Shown one piece after another: positions 1-6,638 of a DNA stretch of 9,058 nt; the first letter of the stretch is position 1; every line of letters starts with the position of its first letter. This DNA is from Undibacterium sp. (GTDB taxonomy: Bacteria > Pseudomonadota > Gammaproteobacteria > Burkholderiales > Burkholderiaceae_D), in assembly GCA_019752975.1 (NCBI GenBank), contig JAIELM010000512.1, positions 1 to 9,058 on the forward strand. The letters run 5' to 3'. Under the pieces are notes generated by a model, which worked only from the letters and a program-made list of their open reading frames with translations, was not told the origin of the DNA and did no database searches. The position numbers and the translations under genes are program-made.

Positions 1-381
1 CCTGATCTTCTGGTGTTGGCAGGCTTTATGCGTATCTTGACTGCACCGTTCGTACAGCATTATGAAAATCGGATAATCAATATCCATCCTTCGTTGTTGC
101 CTAGTTTTGTTGGCTTGCATACCCATCAGCAAGCCTTGGATGCGGGGGTGAAATTGCATGGTGCAACGGTGCACTTTGTCACTGCTGAGCTAGACCATGG
201 ACCTATCATTGATCAGGCCACGATTCGCGTACACACCGGCGATACCGAGGAAAGTTTAGCCCAACGTTTGCTAGGTGTAGAACATCAAATTTATCCAAGA
301 GCAGTACGTCTGTTTGTTGAGGATAAGTTGGTCGTCACTGAAAACCAAGTTCAAATTCTTGCTGATACTAGCAAGTTCTAA
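1..381 (+). CDS. purN: Phosphoribosylglycinamide formyltransferase (GART), C-terminal part; 5' end outside window
   Basis: Transfers a formyl group from 10-formyltetrahydrofolate to glycinamide ribonucleotide, the third step of cytosolic purine synthesis. The reading frame is open from base 1 (PDLLVLAGFMRIL), so about 126 C-terminal residues are visible and the nucleotide-binding N-terminal part is missing. The catalytic Asn and His of the family lie in INIHPSLLP (Asn codon 79-81, His codon 85-87). The catalytic Asp lies in TAELDHGPI (codon 193-195). Their spacing (2 and 36 residues) equals that of N106, H108 and D144 in the E. coli enzyme. The end, EHQIYPRAVRLF followed by a short tail, matches the usual PurN C-terminus, so the 3' end is intact. 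The next gene starts 24 bp downstream on the same strand, which suggests co-transcription. Confidence 0.95.
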   Translation, partial: PDLLVLAGFMRILTAPFVQHYENRIINIHPSLLPSFVGLHTHQQALDAGVKLHGATVHFVTAELDHGPIIDQATIRVHTGDTEESLAQRLLGVEHQIYPRAVRLFVEDKLVVTENQVQILADTSKF

Positions 382-405
382 ATCGTATTTTTGTAGAGAA
401 TAATA

Positions 406-1707
406 ATGAGATTACCTCCCGCCATGATAGGTCACACCGAAGAGGTGTTAAGAGAAATTTTACGTTTTACTGGCCCAGCTGATGGTACTTTGTCGCGTTA
501 TTTTAGAGAGCATACCCGTTTGGGTGGACGTGAGCGCGGCGTGATTGCGGAGGCGATTTATGGCTTGCTGCGCAATAAGAGTGTGTACGCTAGCTTTGCT
601 GAATCAGGCATGGGTTCACCCATGCGCCGCTTAGCATTATTGGGCTTGGCTGATGCCGCTGGTGTCGATTCTTTAGGTGGTCTAGATGAGAATGAAATCG
701 CTTGGTTAACCAGGGTGATGGAAGTGGATCGTGATCATTTGCCGGCGAACTTAAAATCCAATATGCCAGAGTGGTTGTGGGCAAAGATGGTGGCTAATTT
801 TGGTGAGCAAGATGCCATGAATTTGGCAACCGCGCTCAATACGCCTGCTTCATTAGATCTACGTGTGAATGCGATTAAAGCCAATCGAGAAGAGGTGATT
901 GCTCAATTAGCGCAGGCACCGATTATTGCTGAAGCGACCCCTTATTCGTCCCTAGGATTGCGTGTCATCAAAAAACCTTCTATTCAAAATTTGCCGCTAT
1001 TTAAAGATGGCACGATAGAAGTGCAAGATGAAGGTAGTCAATTATTGGCGCAAATTGTTGGTGCCAAGCGCGGTGAAATGGTGGCGGATTTTTGCGCCGG
1101 TGCGGGTGGTAAGACATTGGCTTTAGGTGCGGCGATGCGTAATACAGGACGTTTGTACGCTTTTGATATTTCAGAAAAACGCCTAGCGAAACTTAAGCCG
1201 CGATTGGCGCGTAGCGGGCTCTCTAATGTGCACCCAGTAGTGATTGCTCATGAGCGTGACGCCAAGATTAAACGCCTAGCAGGTAAGTTAGATCGCGTTT
1301 TAGTAGATGCACCTTGTAGTGGTCTTGGTACCTTGCGTCGTAACCCTGACGTTAAGTGGCGTCAAAATATGGTGGGTGTAGCTGAACTCAATGTTAAACA
1401 AGCGGCGATTTTAGATAGTGCTGCGCGTTTGGTCAAAGGTGGCGGACGTTTGGTGTATGCCACGTGCAGCATTTTAGATGAAGAAAACGAAGGCATAGTG
1501 ACGCAATTTTTGGCGACCCATCCTGACTTTACTTTAGTCCCGGCCTCAGTGGTACTGGACGAGCAAAAAGTTGAATTGGTCATGGGTGACTACCTTAAAC
1601 TTTATCCACATGTGCATCAGACGGATGGTTTTTTTGCTGCAGTTTTACAAAGAAAAAAAATGGAAACCAAGATGAATAAACAGGATGATGAGTCTCCAGT
1701 AGAATAG
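406..1707 (+). CDS. RsmB/NOP (Sun)-family SAM-dependent RNA cytosine-C5 methyltransferase
   Basis: 433 residues. Members of this family methylate C5 of cytosine in rRNA or tRNA using S-adenosylmethionine. The SAM-binding motif I is at about residues 228-236 (DFCAGAGGK). The acidic ribose-binding residue is in YAFDIS (Asp254). Motif IV, DAPCSGLGTLRRNPDVKWR, carries Cys304, and motif VI, YATCS, carries Cys354; these are the two cysteines used for catalysis and product release. The first 140 or so residues correspond to the helical N-terminal region of RsmB-like proteins. The family-typical end is FFAAVLQRK near residue 416; the last 15 residues are a charged, probably unconserved tail encoded after an A8 run at 1653-1660. 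The Shine-Dalgarno is weak (AGAG near 395-398). Burkholderiales usually carry a separate RsmB elsewhere, so I do not assign a symbol or a target base. Confidence 0.92.
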   Translation: MRLPPAMIGHTEEVLREILRFTGPADGTLSRYFREHTRLGGRERGVIAEAIYGLLRNKSVYASFAESGMGSPMRRLALLGLADAAGVDSLGGLDENEIAWLTRVMEVDRDHLPANLKSNMPEWLWAKMVANFGEQDAMNLATALNTPASLDLRVNAIKANREEVIAQLAQAPIIAEATPYSSLGLRVIKKPSIQNLPLFKDGTIEVQDEGSQLLAQIVGAKRGEMVADFCAGAGGKTLALGAAMRNTGRLYAFDISEKRLAKLKPRLARSGLSNVHPVVIAHERDAKIKRLAGKLDRVLVDAPCSGLGTLRRNPDVKWRQNMVGVAELNVKQAAILDSAARLVKGGGRLVYATCSILDEENEGIVTQFLATHPDFTLVPASVVLDEQKVELVMGDYLKLYPHVHQTDGFFAAVLQRKKMETKMNKQDDESPVE

Positions 1708-1803
1708 TCAACCGAAAGAGTCGTAGCGTCTTCCAGCATTTTGTGAAACGGATTTTGTCAGGGATTAACCAGTAGAGCTTCAAGCCTAGGTGGATGCTTA
1801 GTC

Positions 1804-1837
1804 AGCAAAGTTCAGAAGCAAAGTTCAGAAGCAAAGT
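1804..1837. repeat. 13-bp tandem repeat, about 2.6 copies
   Basis: The unit AGCAAAGTTCAGA occurs at 1804-1816 and 1817-1829, followed by a partial third copy, AGCAAAGT, at 1830-1837. It lies in the 209-bp gap between the methyltransferase and MscS genes. No open frame of note, no T-tract hairpin and no convincing sigma-70 promoter could be seen in that gap (1708-1916). The repeat is probably a slippage product, and its copy number may vary between strains. Confidence 0.9.
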
Positions 1838-1916
1838 GTCGGAAGACCTAAGGTTTTTTCGCTTCAGATAAAAACGAATGTTTTATGCAGATTAATTACA
1901 GGATATTGCCATAATT

Positions 1917-3230
1917 ATGATAGGGAGTTTTTCGTTGTCGCATATGATTGTTGACATCTCCAGTGAAATGCGCGAAACCAATTTTATTTGGCAAATTTGC
2001 GCGCTCCTATCGTGCCTAGTTTTGGCTTGGTTATTGTCGAGGTTAATCCATAAATATTTTCTCAATGTGGATCGTACATCCAACGTCATAAAGTTAGGCG
2101 TGGAAAGTTTTTCAAGAGTGATCTGGCCTTTATTGGCCTTAGGATTACTGTTTTTTGCCAAGGCTTTGTTTGGTAAATATGGACATGTCAGTTTATTGAA
2201 ATTATTTATTCCCATTCTGGAATCATTTGCTTTAATTCGTTTTAGTTTCTATGTTTTTCGCCGTGCTTTTGTGCGCGACGGTATGGTTGGAAACGCCCTA
2301 CTTATTTTTGAAAAAGTGTTTGCCTCAGTGGTATGGTTAGGTGTGGTGTTGCACTTTACTGGTTTGTGGGATGAACTGTTTTTGACTTTGGAAGAAGTGA
2401 TTCTTCCTATCGGTAAAGGTAAAATTTCTTTACTCTCGGTTTTGCAAGCGCTAGCCTCAGTTGGGTTGACCGTCGTGGTGGCGCTTTGGGTGAGTGCCTT
2501 GTTAGAAGCGCGCTTGATGCTTTTGGCAAGTATGCATTCTTCACTTAAGGTGGTTTTGGCGCGTTTAGGGCGGGCCATTTTTATCCTGTTAGCGGTCTTG
2601 ATTAGTTTGGCTTTGGTGGGAATTGATCTGACAGTTTTGTCGGTTTTTGGTGGTGCTTTAGGTGTAGGCTTAGGTTTAGGTTTGCAGCGTATTGCTAGTA
2701 GTTATGTGTCGGGTTTTATTATTTTATTTGATCGTAGTTTGTCTATCGGTGACATGATTACGGTGGATAAATTTAACGGTAAAGTCACCCAAATCAATAC
2801 CCGCTATACTGTGTTAAAAGGTTTAGACGGCGTTGAGTCTATTGTCCCCAATGAGATGCTAGTGGCTAACCCTGTACAAAATTTTTCCCTAAGCGATAGA
2901 GCGGTAGTGCTGACCACGGATTTTACGGTGGCTTATGATACCGATCTCGATGCGCTTTTTCCGCAACTATTGGAGGCTACTGCCAAGGTTGCGCGTGTCT
3001 CCGATGTGCAGCCACCTTCGGCCTATTTGCTGAGGTTTGGGCATGATGGTTTTGATGTAAGAGTGGGATTTTGGATAGAAGACCCAGAGGAAGGGCGCAC
3101 TAATATCACTTCCGATGTCAATCTGGCGATTTGGAAGGTATTGCACGCTAATCAAGTGGAATTGCCGTTTCCACAAAGAGTGATCACTTTACAGCAAAAC
3201 GACGTAAAAGCGCTGTCTATAAAAGCGTAA
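1917..3230 (+). CDS. MscS-family mechanosensitive ion channel
   Basis: 437 residues, inner membrane. The family opens under membrane tension and releases small solutes during hypo-osmotic shock. Hydrophobic segments lie near residues 24-43, 68-84, 96-113, 133-150, 171-198 and 220-238, so there are more N-terminal helices than in the 286-residue E. coli MscS. The pore-lining Gly/Ala-rich helix is at 239-265 (VFGGALGVGLGLGLQ). It is followed by the beta domain with FDRSLSIGDMITV (271-283) and IVPNEMLVANPVQNFS (309-324), then the cytoplasmic alpha/beta domain ending in LPFPQRVITL (416-425), the usual MscS C-terminal signature. AGGA at 1900-1903 is 13 bases before ATG 1917, which is rather far. 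An alternative ATG at 1944 would remove nine residues and has only a distant GGGAG before it. No clear promoter or terminator was found. Confidence 0.92.
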   Translation: MIGSFSLSHMIVDISSEMRETNFIWQICALLSCLVLAWLLSRLIHKYFLNVDRTSNVIKLGVESFSRVIWPLLALGLLFFAKALFGKYGHVSLLKLFIPILESFALIRFSFYVFRRAFVRDGMVGNALLIFEKVFASVVWLGVVLHFTGLWDELFLTLEEVILPIGKGKISLLSVLQALASVGLTVVVALWVSALLEARLMLLASMHSSLKVVLARLGRAIFILLAVLISLALVGIDLTVLSVFGGALGVGLGLGLQRIASSYVSGFIILFDRSLSIGDMITVDKFNGKVTQINTRYTVLKGLDGVESIVPNEMLVANPVQNFSLSDRAVVLTTDFTVAYDTDLDALFPQLLEATAKVARVSDVQPPSAYLLRFGHDGFDVRVGFWIEDPEEGRTNITSDVNLAIWKVLHANQVELPFPQRVITLQQNDVKALSIKA

Positions 3231-3283
3231 AACGCAAAAAGAGGCGTACAATTAAAAATGCTTTCAGGGAATAGTTTGTCCTG

Positions 3284-3355
3284 ATCGCGCTGGATTTTTT
3301 AATATTTGGAGTGGATTATTTTGACTGATTTTTTCGACATCGCGCTGGATTTTTT
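3284..3355. repeat. 17-bp direct repeat flanking the desaturase start
   Basis: ATCGCGCTGGATTTTTT occurs at 3284-3300, upstream of the ribosome binding site, and again at 3339-3355 inside the coding sequence (codons for DIALDFF), 55 bases apart. The stretch following each copy has weaker likeness (TTGGAGTGGATTATT against TTGGTAATGGCATTACT), which would fit a partly decayed tandem duplication. Its function is unknown. Confidence 0.85.
3308..3311 (+). promoter_or_regulatory. Shine-Dalgarno that fixes the desaturase TTG start
   Basis: GGAG ends nine bases before TTG 3321. The other in-frame candidate, TTG 3306, would place this GGAG inside its own coding sequence and has no purine tract before it. 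TTG 3321 is therefore the better start. Confidence 0.6.
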
Positions 3356-4520
3356 TGGTAATGGCATTACTCGTGCTAGCGCGTGGCAAGTGTTTACCTT
3401 TACCATGATCGTGACCCATATCACGATCGCTAGCGTGACTATTTTTCTGCATCGCTGCCAAGCGCATAGAGCTTTAGAATTACACGCGATCCCGAGTCAT
3501 TTTTTTCGTTTCTGGCTCTGGCTTACGACTGGGCAAGTCACCAAAGAATGGGCTGCGGTTCATCGCAAACACCATGCCAAATGTGAGACTGAGGAAGATC
3601 CACATAGCCCGGTGACTCGAGGTATTAAGAAGGTCTTATTTGAGGGTGCGGAACTGTATCGAATTGAATCGAAAAATCTCGACACGATAGAAAAATATGG
3701 CACTGGTACTCCTGATGATTGGATAGAGCGCAATCTCTATACACGCTTCAGTTGGCAAGGTGTAGTGTTGATGTTGCTGATTAATTTTGCCTTATTTGGT
3801 GTCATCGGTGTGACTGTATGGGCGGTACAAATGCTGTGGATACCGGTTACTGCCGCGGGCATAATTAATGGCATCGGCCACTATTGGGGTTACCGTAATT
3901 ATGATTGTAGCGATGCTTCTACCAACATCGTCCCCTTTGGAATTTTGATCGGTGGCGAAGAACTACATAATAATCATCATACCTTTGCCACTTCGGCCAA
4001 ACTCTCTTCCAAATGGTATGAGTTCGATATAGGTTGGTGTTATATCCGTGCTTTAGAAATCTGCCATTTAGCTAAGGTGAAAAAGGTCGCTCCTAAACCT
4101 AAGTTAGCTACCGTGAAAATGATCGTTGACGGTGAGACGCTGCAAGCGGTTATCGCTAACCGTTATGAAGTCATGGCGAAATACACCAAGTCTTTGCGCA
4201 AAGCTTGGGCGAATGAGTTGGAACAATTGCGCAAAGCGCAGCTAGAAAAGAATTTCCTTAAATCGAGTAAGCGATTATTGCAACGCGAGCCAGGTAAATT
4301 AGAGGCAACCCAAAAGCAACAGTTGATTGAGTTGTTTGCGCATAGTAAAGCGCTTAAAACCATGCATGACATGCGCTTAGAATTGGCGCAGATATGGGAG
4401 CGCTCAAGTGCAACACGTGAGCAGTTGGTGGCGCAGTTGCAAGAGTGGTGTGTTAAAGCGGAGGCTTCTGGTATTCAAACTTTGCAGGAGTTTTCGCTGC
4501 GCTTACGTAGCTATGCTTAA
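3321..4520 (+). CDS. Membrane acyl-CoA/fatty acid desaturase (delta-9 type) with long helical C-terminal extension
   Basis: 399 residues from TTG 3321. Members are di-iron inner-membrane enzymes that use O2 and an electron donor to put a cis double bond, usually delta-9, into saturated acyl chains, which adjusts membrane fluidity. All three histidine boxes are present: HRCQAH (44-49), HRKHH (81-85) and HNNHH (216-220). The extra His of GHYWGYRN is at 187. Membrane segments lie near residues 22-43, 60-72, 147-170 and 174-188. The catalytic domain ends near residue 245. About 150 residues rich in Lys, Glu, Gln and Leu follow, predicted helical or coiled coil, which small delta-9 desaturases lack but which I recall in betaproteobacterial homologues. 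No electron-transfer partner is visible nearby. Downstream it faces rpmG convergently. Confidence 0.92.
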   Translation: MTDFFDIALDFFGNGITRASAWQVFTFTMIVTHITIASVTIFLHRCQAHRALELHAIPSHFFRFWLWLTTGQVTKEWAAVHRKHHAKCETEEDPHSPVTRGIKKVLFEGAELYRIESKNLDTIEKYGTGTPDDWIERNLYTRFSWQGVVLMLLINFALFGVIGVTVWAVQMLWIPVTAAGIINGIGHYWGYRNYDCSDASTNIVPFGILIGGEELHNNHHTFATSAKLSSKWYEFDIGWCYIRALEICHLAKVKKVAPKPKLATVKMIVDGETLQAVIANRYEVMAKYTKSLRKAWANELEQLRKAQLEKNFLKSSKRLLQREPGKLEATQKQQLIELFAHSKALKTMHDMRLELAQIWERSSATREQLVAQLQEWCVKAEASGIQTLQEFSLRLRSYA

Positions 4521-4805
4521 CGCTTGAAGGTCAATTAAGAAGGGGAATAGGCAGTTATTCAGCCTCCGCTAGACGGAGAAAGAGTTTCAGAATATTCCAC
4601 CCCATTTTACTTCATTCACTAGGGTTTAATCGGGGATCTAGTGGCGTTCGTTATTGAACAAAAGTCGCTGAATTCCCGCTAAAATCATGCGGGAAAGACA
4701 GCTTACTTGAGGCTGAATAGTTACGCGAATATAGTAAAGCTGGTAAAACAATGGTGTGAAGTTTTGCAGTTGGCGATCAATTTTATTGGTAGCGGCTATT
4801 AGAAA
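4521..4805. other. Gene-free stretch between convergent units, with two small inverted repeats
   Basis: Stops occur frequently in the frames examined and no small protein was recognised. Two foldable pieces are visible. GGGGAATA at 4542-4549 can pair with TATTCC-A-CCCC at 4593-4603 (one bulged A) around an inner hairpin, CTCCG/CGGAG (4564-4568/4574-4578), followed by ATTTT. TTCCCGC/GCGGGAA (4673-4679/4689-4695) forms a 7-bp stem with a 9-base loop and no T-tract. The first could act as a weak terminator or a stable 3' end for the desaturase mRNA. Otherwise nothing was recognised. Confidence 0.4.
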
Positions 4806-4850
4806 TAGAAAATAAAAAACCCACGAAAATCGTGGGTTTTTTATTTTCTA
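4806..4850. terminator. Bidirectional rho-independent terminator between the desaturase gene and rpmG
   Basis: This is a perfect inverted repeat with two 21-base arms (4806-4826 and 4830-4850) and a 3-base AAA loop. The GC core is CCCACGA/TCGTGGG, flanked by AAAAAA on one side and TTTTTTATTTT on the other, so a U-tract follows the stem whichever strand is transcribed. It lies 15 bp beyond the rpmG stop and 285 bp beyond the desaturase stop, where it can end both converging transcripts. Confidence 0.93.
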
Positions 4851-4865
4851 AAAAAAGACTAAGAT

Positions 4866-5033
4866 TTATTTAATCTTGGTTTCTTTGTAGATAACGTGCT
4901 TGCGTGCTTTGGGATCGAACTTCATGATCTCCATTTTTTCAGGCATAGTACGTTTGTTTTTTGACGTCGTATAGAAGTGACCCGTGCCCGCAGTCGATTC
5001 TAATTTGATTTTGTCGCGACCAGATTTAGCCAT
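4866..5033 (-). CDS. rpmG: 50S ribosomal protein L33 (bL33), zinc-free type
   Basis: 55 residues starting [20 protein letters not shown] and ending [14 protein letters not shown]. It is a structural protein of the large ribosomal subunit near the E site. The length and the sequence fit proteobacterial bL33. No cysteines are present, so this is the C-minus, zinc-independent form. On the minus strand, AGGA ends eight bases before the ATG. It starts 18 bp after the rpmB stop and is almost certainly co-transcribed with it from the promoter upstream of rpmB. Transcription ends at the strong hairpin at 4806-4850. The rpmB-rpmG pairing is conserved across proteobacteria. Confidence 0.97.
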   Translation of the reverse strand: MAKSGRDKIKLESTAGTGHFYTTSKNKRTMPEKMEIMKFDPKARKHVIYKETKIK

Positions 5034-5051
5034 GATATTTTCCTAACAATA

Positions 5052-5288
5052 TTAAACTTTTTCGCCGCGAGCACGCATATCGACTAAAACGGCATCAATA
5101 CCGATCTTGTCAACAACACGCAAACCTGCGTTGGATAAACGTAAGGAAACCCAGCGATTCTCGGATTCGACGAAAAAGCGGCGATTTTGCAGATTAGGCA
5201 AAAAGCGACGTTTGGTTTTGTTGTTCGCATGGGAAACATTGTTGCCAACCATTGGCCCCTTCCCAGTAACTTGGCATACACGCGCCAT
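5052..5288 (-). CDS. rpmB: 50S ribosomal protein L28 (bL28)
   Basis: 78 residues beginning [20 protein letters not shown] and including [17 protein letters not shown] and [14 protein letters not shown], close to the typical betaproteobacterial bL28 over its whole length. It is a structural component of the large ribosomal subunit. The start is supported by AAGGAG six to seven bases upstream on the minus strand (+ strand CTCCTT near 5295-5300). It is the first gene of the rpmB-rpmG pair, with a strong sigma-70 promoter 40-70 bp before the start. radC lies upstream on the same strand, 130 bp away, and the promoter falls in that gap, so rpmBG need not depend on radC transcription. Confidence 0.97.
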   Translation of the reverse strand: MARVCQVTGKGPMVGNNVSHANNKTKRRFLPNLQNRRFFVESENRWVSLRLSNAGLRVVDKIGIDAVLVDMRARGEKV

Positions 5289-5328
5289 GTTTCACTCCTT
5301 AATGATTTCCGAAATTGGAAAAAAACAG

Positions 5329-5357
5329 ATTATAAGGAAAATTCTATGAATTATCAA
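5329..5357 (-). promoter_or_regulatory. Sigma-70 promoter of rpmB-rpmG
   Basis: Read on the minus strand, the -35 element TTGATA (5357-5352) is followed by exactly 17 bases and then a perfect -10 element, TATAAT (5334-5329). Transcription would start near 5322, giving a leader of about 34 bases that contains the AAGGAG. Near-consensus strength suits a ribosomal protein operon. Confidence 0.85.
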
Positions 5358-5418
5358 GGACTTGTGTAAAACAACTGTGTCATTTCCTTGAAAATATATT
5401 TAACAATTTAAAAGCCCT

Positions 5419-6093
5419 CTAAATCTCTCCATGTTCGGCAAAAGAATACACACCATTTTGGGCGACGATAAAATGGTCTAGTACCCTTACGTCCACCAGC
5501 GAAAGTGCGTTTTTTAGGGTCAGCGTAATTTGTCTATCCGCTTGACTAGGCGCGGTTGAGCCTGAAGGATGGTTATGCGCGAGTATGACACTGGCAGCGT
5601 TATAGCTGAGTGCACTTTTCACCACCTCCCTAGGGTAAACACTGGCATGTCCTAAACTGCCTTGAAACATTTCCTTTGAAATAATGAGGCGATTCTTCAT
5701 ATCCAAAAATAAAACAGTAAATGCCTCATGCGGCTTTTGCCCTAAGGAGAGTAGCAAAAATTGTCTCACTGATTGAGGCGAACTAAGTAAGCAGTTCGAT
5801 TGTAATTCTTCGTTAATGGCACGTTTTGCTAGTTCCAACACCGCATGCAGTTGCGCGTATTTGGCGTTGCCGAGGCCATGCATGGCCGAAAAATCCTTGA
5901 TGGAGGCACCAAAGAGGCCGCGTAGCGAGCCAAATTGGCAGAGCATATCCTTACCTAGTTCTATCGCATTCTTGCCCTTGACGCCCATTCTGAGGAAGAC
6001 TGAGAGTAATTCAGCGTCAGATAAAGCCTGAGCGCCCAATTTAATTAAGCGCTCACGTGGTCGTTGATCCTCTGGCCAATCATTGATCCCCAT
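5419..6093 (-). CDS. radC: RadC family protein (JAB/MPN domain)
   Basis: 224 residues, full family length. The N-terminal part (MGINDWPEDQRPRERLIKLG, then ALSDAELLSVFLRMG) and a helix-hairpin-helix-like stretch near 68-85 (MHGLGNAKYAQL) precede the JAB/MPN metalloprotease-like domain (about 103-224). The JAMM metal-site residues are all present: Glu123 in PHEAF, then His173, His175, Ser177 and Asp186 in HNHPSGSTAPSQAD. The name comes from an early, later withdrawn, link to DNA repair. The biochemical role is still unsettled, though RadC-like genes are common on mobile elements. AAGGA ends eight bases before the ATG on the minus strand. It diverges from slpA across 89 bp. No clear terminator follows before the rpmB promoter. 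Confidence 0.93.
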   Translation of the reverse strand: MGINDWPEDQRPRERLIKLGAQALSDAELLSVFLRMGVKGKNAIELGKDMLCQFGSLRGLFGASIKDFSAMHGLGNAKYAQLHAVLELAKRAINEELQSNCLLSSPQSVRQFLLLSLGQKPHEAFTVLFLDMKNRLIISKEMFQGSLGHASVYPREVVKSALSYNAASVILAHNHPSGSTAPSQADRQITLTLKNALSLVDVRVLDHFIVAQNGVYSFAEHGEI

Positions 6094-6108
6094 TGGTTTT
6101 TCCTTGTA

Positions 6109-6138
6109 TTGAAAGATTTTCTGTTGAAAGATTTTCTG
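6109..6138. repeat. 15-bp perfect tandem duplication in the radC-slpA divergent promoter region
   Basis: TTGAAAGATTTTCTG occurs at 6109-6123 and again, directly abutting, at 6124-6138. It lies between the radC Shine-Dalgarno and the putative slpA -10 element. It could be a slippage duplication that changes promoter spacing, or a pair of binding sites. The sequence alone does not decide. Confidence 0.9.
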
Positions 6139-6150
6139 CTGAGACTACTT

Positions 6151-6156
6151 TACAAT
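6151..6156 (+). promoter_or_regulatory. Candidate -10 element for slpA-ispH
   Basis: TACAAT matches five of six bases of the sigma-70 -10 consensus and lies 26 bp before the slpA ATG. No good -35 element sits 16-18 bp upstream. TTGAAA of the second tandem copy (6124-6129) is 21 bp away, which is too far for normal spacing. Weak call. Confidence 0.35.
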
Positions 6157-6182
6157 AGCGCTTTGTTTAAAAAGCTTTAATT

Positions 6183-6638
6183 ATGTCTGAAAAATCTATA
6201 CTTGTCGTTAACGATGGGGCGTATCTGACCCTACACTACCGTTTAGCCACACTCGCTGGTGAGGATATTATTTCTACCTTTGGTGAAAGCCCTGCCACTA
6301 TCTTGCTAGGTCAGGGGCAATTGGCGCCGCATTTGGAGGTTGCATTGATCGGTTTGGAAGAGGGATCACACACTACGCAAGAGCTGGAGCCGGAACAGGC
6401 TTTTGGTCAGCGAAATTCTGATTTGGTACAAAAGGTGTCTTTGCAGACTTTGCGAGATAATTCTGCCTATGGTGAACAATTTAAAGTCGGTGATTTGATA
6501 GACTTTGCGGCTCCCTCAGGAGGGCGATTCGCGGGTGTAATTTTGGAGTTATATGAGGATAGCGCCTTGTTTGATTTTAACCATCCTTTGGCTGGGCAGC
6601 GCATCTTATTTGAAGTGAAAATTATTGGAATACTGTAA
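6183..6638 (+). CDS. slpA: FKBP-type peptidyl-prolyl cis-trans isomerase, SlpA/SlyD type
   Basis: 151 residues, cytoplasmic (no signal peptide). It catalyses cis-trans isomerisation of Xaa-Pro bonds and may act as a folding helper. The FKBP strands are split by the insert-in-flap domain typical of SlpA/Sly[11 protein letters not shown] (12-21), the [21 protein letters not shown] core (41-61), [12 protein letters not shown] (67-78), the insert to about 120, then the hallmark DFNHPLAGQ (131-139) and the last strand, ILFEVKI. There is no His-rich metal-binding tail, which favours SlpA (FkpB) over SlyD. No good Shine-Dalgarno precedes the ATG. Its TAA shares one base with the ispH ATG (TAATG), so the two are translationally coupled. 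fkpB-ispH adjacency is also known in E. coli. Confidence 0.93.
   Translation: MSEKSILVVNDGAYLTLHYRLATLAGEDIISTFGESPATILLGQGQLAPHLEVALIGLEEGSHTTQELEPEQAFGQRNSDLVQKVSLQTLRDNSAYGEQFKVGDLIDFAAPSGGRFAGVILELYEDSALFDFNHPLAGQRILFEVKIIGIL

Noticed and set aside
1838..1865. CCTAAGG followed by TTTTTT as a terminator of the methyltransferase gene
   Set aside because: CCTAAGG is nearly self-complementary but leaves no room for a loop, so no stable stem forms before the T run.
1892..2215. 107-codon minus-strand frame
   Set aside because: It lies antisense to the start of the MscS gene, which has clear membrane and channel motifs. The frame is a shadow without a ribosome binding site.
3218..3252. TATAAA and TACAAT as a desaturase promoter
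   Set aside because: Neither has a recognisable -35 hexamer at 16-18 bp, so read-through from the MscS gene cannot be excluded.
4673..4695. TTCCCGC/GCGGGAA hairpin as a terminator
   Set aside because: There is no T-tract on either side, and the strong terminator at 4806-4850 already serves both units.
5107..5349. Plus-strand frames of 60-80 codons
   Set aside because: They are antisense to rpmB and its promoter and have basic, low-complexity products.
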